A stretch of DNA of 64,000 nt from Myxococcus eversor (GTDB lineage Bacteria; Myxococcota; Myxococcia; Myxococcales; Myxococcaceae): the NCBI RefSeq assembly GCF_010894455.1, contig NZ_JAAIXY010000012.1, forward strand, positions 310,001 through 374,000, given 5' to 3'. Shown here piece after piece: positions 55,801-61,800 of the stretch. Within the stretch, counting starts at the first letter, position 1. Every line of letters begins with the position of its first letter. A program made the position numbers and the translations under genes. The notes under the pieces were generated by a model. It searched no databases. It was not told the DNA's origin and saw nothing but the letters and a program-made list of their open reading frames with translations.

Positions 55801-58800
55801 CTCCATCGCGAGCCGCGTCGTCTCTTCCGACCGCTGCTCGGCGGACCTGCTCGTGAGGTCCACCACCCGGAGGTTTCCGGGCAGGGCGGGGTGGATGACT
55901 TGATGAGGCTCTCCCGCCACCGCGTGGAACGTGGTTCGCAGCGTCTCATGGCGGCGCACCAGCTCATCCACGGCCCGGCCGAACGCGGTGTGCTCCACGC
56001 GTCCGGACAGGCGCAGCGCCACGGGCATGTTGTAGAGCGACGTGCCCGGCTGGAGCTGGTCCAGGAACCACAGGCGCTGTTGCGCGAAGGACAGGGGCAC
56101 GGGGCCTTGTCCGCGATGTCTTCCCAGCTCGGGCAGGGACGTGCTCGACGTCGCTCCGGAGAGGCGCTCCGCGAGTCCCGCCAGCGTGGGGGCCTCGAAG
56201 AACGCTCGCAGCCCCAGCTCCACGTTGAAGTCCTCGCGGACGCGCGCCACCAGCCGCGTGGCCATCAGCGAGTGGCCTCCCAGCTCGAAGAAGTTGTCGC
56301 GGCGGCCCACCGTCGGGACTCGCAGCAGCTCGCGCCACAGCTCCGCCAGTCGCTCCTCCGTGGGCGTCGCGGGCGGCTCGAACTCTCGCGTGACGCGATG
56401 GAGGTTCGCGTCCGGCGCGGGCAGGGCCTTGCGGTCCACCTTGCCGTTGGGCGTGAGCGGCAGCACCGCGAGCGGCACGAAGGCCGCCGGCACCATGTAC
56501 GGGGGCAGGTGTCGCTGGAGGTGGTCATGCAGGGCCAGCACGTCCAGTTCCGGCATCGCCTCCGGTGTCGCTCCGGCGGGCACCACATACGCCACCAGGC
56601 GCTTGTCGCCGGGGACGTCCTCTCGCACCTGCACCACCGCGTCCCGGACCTCCGGGACAGCGCGGAGCGCGGCCTCGATTTCACCCAGCTCGATGCGGAC
56701 GCCGCGCAGCTTCACCTGCGTGTCGCCTCGGCCCAGGTACTCCAGGCCTCCGTCCCGTCTCCAGCGGGCCTTGTCGCCCGTGCGGTAGATCCGCGCTCCC
56801 TGTCCGAAGGGACTGGGGATGAAGCGCTCCGCCGTCAGGTCCGCGCGTCCCAGGTAGCCCCGCGCGACGCCCTCGCCGCCGATGTACAGCTCGCCCACCA
56901 CGCCCGTCGGTGCGGGCACGAAGGCACTGTCGAGCACGTACGTCGTCACGTTCGTCAGCGGCCGACCGATGGGCACTTCCTGTGCGCCCTGGGAGGACGC
57001 GATGGACATCAGGTCCACAGCGGTGGCCACCGCCGTCACCTCGGTCAACCCGTAGGTGTTGCGCAGGGGAATGGCCGTGCCCACGGTGCGCCGCCACGCG
57101 GCGACCCGCTCGGGGGCCGCGCGCTCGCCACCCATCACCACCCACTTGAGTTGGATCGGCAGGTGGGCGCGGCCTTCCTCCAGGCTCGCGGTGATTTCGT
57201 GCCAGAAGGCCGTGGGCAGGTTGAGCTGCGTCACGCCCGCCGCCTCGCACTTCGCGAGGAACACCTCCGGCGCGTCCAGCATGTCCGGGGTGCGCAGCAC
57301 CAGCGTCCCGCCTCGCGTGAGGCAGGGGTAGATCTCCTCCGCGCTCGTGTCCCAACTGATGGACGCGAACTGGAGCATCCGGTCGCCCGGCTCCACGGGA
57401 TAGGTCTTCCACGCCGCTTGCGTGAAGTTCACCAGCGAGCGGTGCTGCACCACCACGCCCTTGGGTCGCCCCGTCGAGCCGGACGTGTACAGCACGTACG
57501 CCGCCGCCTCTGGAGGCACGTCCACGGTGAGGGGAGCCACGTCACCGTCACGAGGCACCGTGTCCACGTCCAGCCAGATGCGCCCGGCCGCGTCTCCCAG
57601 CTTCTCGCGCACCAGTCCGCGCGACACCACGACTCGCGCGCCGCTGTCCTCCAACATGAAGGCCAGTCGCTCCGCCGGGTACTCCGGGTCCAACGGCACG
57701 TAGGCGCCGCCGGCCTTGAGCACCCCCAGCAGCGACACCAGCAACTCCACCGAGCGCTCCATGCACACTGCGACGCGCGCCTCCAGGCCGATACCCAGCT
57801 CGCGCAGCCTCCGCGCCAGTCGCGAGGCCCGGGCGTCCAGCTCGCGATAGGTGACGGAGTCCTCGCCCGATACCACCGCCGTCGCGTCCGGCGTCCTGGC
57901 CACCTGCGCCTCGATGAGCGCGTGGATGCGCGCATCCGCGGGCAGGTCCTCGCGCTCTCCCGTCCACTCCAGGAGCAACTGCTGGCGCTCCTCCGGTGGC
58001 AACAACGGCAGCTCCGCCAGCGGCGTCTCCGGCGACGCGATGATGGCGCGCAGCAGCAGCAGGAAGTGCGCGGAGAAACGCTCCAGGGTCGCTCGCTCGT
58101 AGAGGTCGGTGCTGTAGCTGAACGCTCCGCCGAAGCCCTCGGGGGCGCGGAACAGGTCCAAGCCCAGCTCGAACATGGCGAGGCCCGTGTCGTCGATGTC
58201 CGCCGCCGACACGGACAGCTCCGGCAGGACGATCTCCGGCAGGGGCGCGTTCTGGAGCGTGAACATGGCCTGGAACAGCGGCGTGCGGCTCGCGTCGCGC
58301 TGAGGCGTCAGCTCCTCGACGACCTTCTCGAACGGGACGCCCTGGTGCTCGTACGCGCCCAGCGTCCTGTCGCGCACCTGCGCCAGCATCTCGCGGAAGC
58401 ACTGCTTCGGGCCGAAGCTCGCGCGCAGCACCATCGTGTTCACGAAGAAGCCGATCAGCCCCTCCGTATCTCCCACGTTGCGGTTGGCGATGGGCGAGCC
58501 GACGAGGATGTCGTCCTGCCCCGAGTACCGGTAGAGCAACGTCTGGAACGTCGCCAGCAACACCATGAAAGGCGTGGCGCCTTCCTTGTTCGCCAGCGCC
58601 TCCACCGCCTGGGAGAGCTTCAGCGGAATGCGCACGTCGAGGACGGCGCCCCGGTGATTGAACACGGCCGGACGCGGCTTGTCCGTGGGCATGTCCAGCG
58701 CGAAGGGCGCGCCCTCCAACTGCTGCTTCCACCATCCGACCTGCGCCTTGAGCGTGTCGCCTCGCAGCCACGAGCGCTGCCACACGGCGTAGTCCGCGTA

Positions 58801-61800
58801 CTGGATGGACAGCTCCGGCAGCGGCGATGGCAGGCCCCGACGGAAGGCCTCGTACAGCGCCGTCAGCTCGCGCACGAACACGCCGAGCGACCAGCCGTCC
58901 GAGACGATGTGGTGCACGTGGAGCACCAGGATGTGCTCCTGGGGCCGGAGCTTCAGCAGCAGCGTCCGCAGCAGCGGGCCCCGGGCCAGGTCGAATGGAC
59001 GACGGGCCTCTTCGTTCACCAGCCGGTAGGCCTCCGCGGTGCGCAGGTCCTCCTCGTCGATGCGCGACAGGTCCACCTTCTGCACGGGCACGAAGGTCGC
59101 GGGGTGGATCTTCTGGACGGGCTGTCCCGCCTCGGAGCGGAACGTGGTGCGCAGCGACTCGTGGCGCCGGACCAGCTCGTCGAAGGTGCGCCGGAGGGCG
59201 CGCTCATCCAGCGTGCCCTCCAGGCGCAGCGGGAACGGGTTGTTGTACAGCGTGGACCCGGGCTCGAGCTGGTCGATGAACCACAGGCGCTGCTGGGCGA
59301 ACGACAGCGGCAGGTCCGTGGTGCGCGGCACTCGCGTGAGGGCGGGGGCCTTCACTCCCGTGGCCGAGCCGAGCCGCGCGGCCAGGGTCGCCACCGTGGA
59401 CGCGCCGAACAGCTCGCCCAGCGGGAGCTCCACGCCCAGCGTGGCGCGGATTCGCGACACCACCTGCGTCGCCAGGAGCGAGTGGCCTCCCAGCTCGAAG
59501 AAGTCATCGTGGATGCCCACGGTGTCGAGGTGCAGGACTTCCGCCCAGATGGCCGCGAGCCGCGCCTCCAGCGGGCTTCGCGGCGCCGCGTCCTCGGCCG
59601 TCGTGACGGGCTGCTCCGGCAGGGGCAGGGCCTTGCGGTCCACCTTGCCGTTGGCCGAGAGGGGCAGGGCGGCCAGCTCGACGAACGCCGAGGGCACCAT
59701 GTACTCGGGGAGCTGGCGCTGGACGAAGGTCTTCAGCGCCGCCAGGTCCACGCCCGCGACCTCCGGCACGACGTAGGCGACGAGCCGCTTGTCACCGGGG
59801 ACGTCCTCGCGAGCCACGACGATGACCTCTCGCATGCCGGCGAAGCGCCGCAGCGTCTCCTCCACCTCGCCGGGCTCGATGCGGAAGCCGCGAATCTTCA
59901 CCTGGAAGTCGACGCGGCCCAGGAACTCCAACATGCCGTCCGCGCGCCAGCGCACCTTGTCTCCGGTGCGGTACAGCCGCGCGCCCGGAGTGGTGGCGAA
60001 GGGATGCGGGACGAAGCGCTCGGCCGTCAGGTCCGGGCGGTTGAGGTAACCCCAGGCGAGGCCGTCGCCTCCGACGAACAACTCTCCCGGGACTCCTGGC
60101 GGCACGGGCTGGAAGGTCTCGTTCAGCACGTACGTCGTCGAAGCCGACAGGGGTCGGCCGATGGGGACCGAGCGCTCGGGTGAGTCCCCGGCCCTCAACG
60201 TGTGCGTGGCGGAGAAGGTCGTGTTCTCCGTGGGGCCGTAGCCATTGATGAGCACGGCCTCGGGAGACAGCCGCGCGAGGTGCTCTCTCACTCGCTGCAC
60301 TGGCAGTACATCGCCGCCCGCGAGCACCTGTCGCACGCCCGCCAGGGCCTCGCCCTGATGCTGCACCACCTGGTCGAACAGGGCCGCCGTCAGCCACAGC
60401 GCGGTGACGCCGGAGTCCTTCAGCAGCGCCCCCAGCGCTTCGAGCGACTGCGCCTTCGGCGGCGCGAGCACCAGCCGGCCACCGTTGAGCAGCGCGCCCC
60501 AGATCTCCAGGGTGGAGGCATCGAACGCCACGGGCGCGAGCTGGAGGAAGACCTCCCGGGGACCGAAGCGCATGAACGTGTTGCCTTGCACCAGTCGCAG
60601 CACGCCCCGGTGGGGCACGCAGACGCCCTTGGGCGTGCCCGTGCTTCCCGAGGTGAACATCACGTAGGCCAGGTGCTCCTCGCCCACGGTGCTCGCGAGC
60701 GCGGACGTCGGCCGCGTCGCGATGTGGCTCCACTCCGCGTCCAGGAGGACAGGCAGGCAGCCCAGCTCGGGCAGTTCGTTCGCGATGTGCTCCTGGGTGA
60801 GGAGCACGCTGACGCCGGCTTCACGGACGATGTGCGTGAGGCGCTCGGCCGGATAGGTGGGGTCCAGCGGTACGTAGGCCGCGCCAGCCTGAAGGATGCC
60901 GAGCATTCCGATGATGAGCTCGGGCGAGCGCTCCACGCACAGGCCCACGCGCGCTCCGGGCCGAACGCCCATGCCGTGGAGATGGTGGGCGAGCTGGTGG
61001 GCTCGCGAGGCCAGCGCCGCATAGGTGAGCTGCCCCGCGGCGTACTTGATGGCCACGGCATCGGGTGTGCTCGCCACCTGTCGGGCGAAGCCCTCGTGAA
61101 TCGACGCGGGCCGGGGCGTGGGCACGGCGGTGTCGTTCCACTCCACCAACACGCGACGACGCTCCTCGGCCGTGAGCATCGAGACCTGGGTGAGGGGCAA
61201 CTCCGGCGCGGTGATGACCTCTTCCAGCAGCACTCGCAGGTGGCTGGCCATCGCCTCCACGGTGTCCGGGTCGAACAGGGCGGTGGCGTAGTTGATGCCA
61301 CCCCGGAAGCCGGTCTCCTCGCGGTGGAAGGACAGCTCCAGGTCGAAGCGGATGACGCCGTGGTGGTGGTCCATGGGCCGCAGCGACAGTCCTGGCAGGG
61401 ACAGGGTCGGCAGGGGCGCGTTGTGCAGCGTGAAGGAGACCTGGAACAGCGGCGTGCGACTGGCGTCACGCGCGGGGTGAAGCTCCTCCACCAGCTTCTC
61501 GAAGGGGACGTCCTGGTGCTCGAAGGCCTCCAACGTCGTGTCCCGGACCTGCTTCAGCAGCTCGCGGAACGTGGCCTGGGGCTGGATTCGCGTGCGCAGC
61601 ACCAGGGTGTTCGCGAAGTAGCCGATGAGGTCCTCGGACTCCGTCAGCCGCCGGCCGGCGATGGGCGAGCCGACCACGATGTCGTCCTGACCGGAGTGCC
61701 GATGCAGGACGAGCTGGAACGCCGCGAGCAACACCATGAACGGAGTCGCACCTTCCTGGCGTGCGAAGGACTCCAGCGCCTCCGTGAGCGGGAGGGGCAG

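Noticed and set aside
55444..60183. Plus-strand open frame of 1,579 codons opposite the NRPS
   Set aside because: Arg/His/Gln-rich translation without domains; it is the antisense shadow of a high-GC gene whose domains are unmistakable on the other strand.
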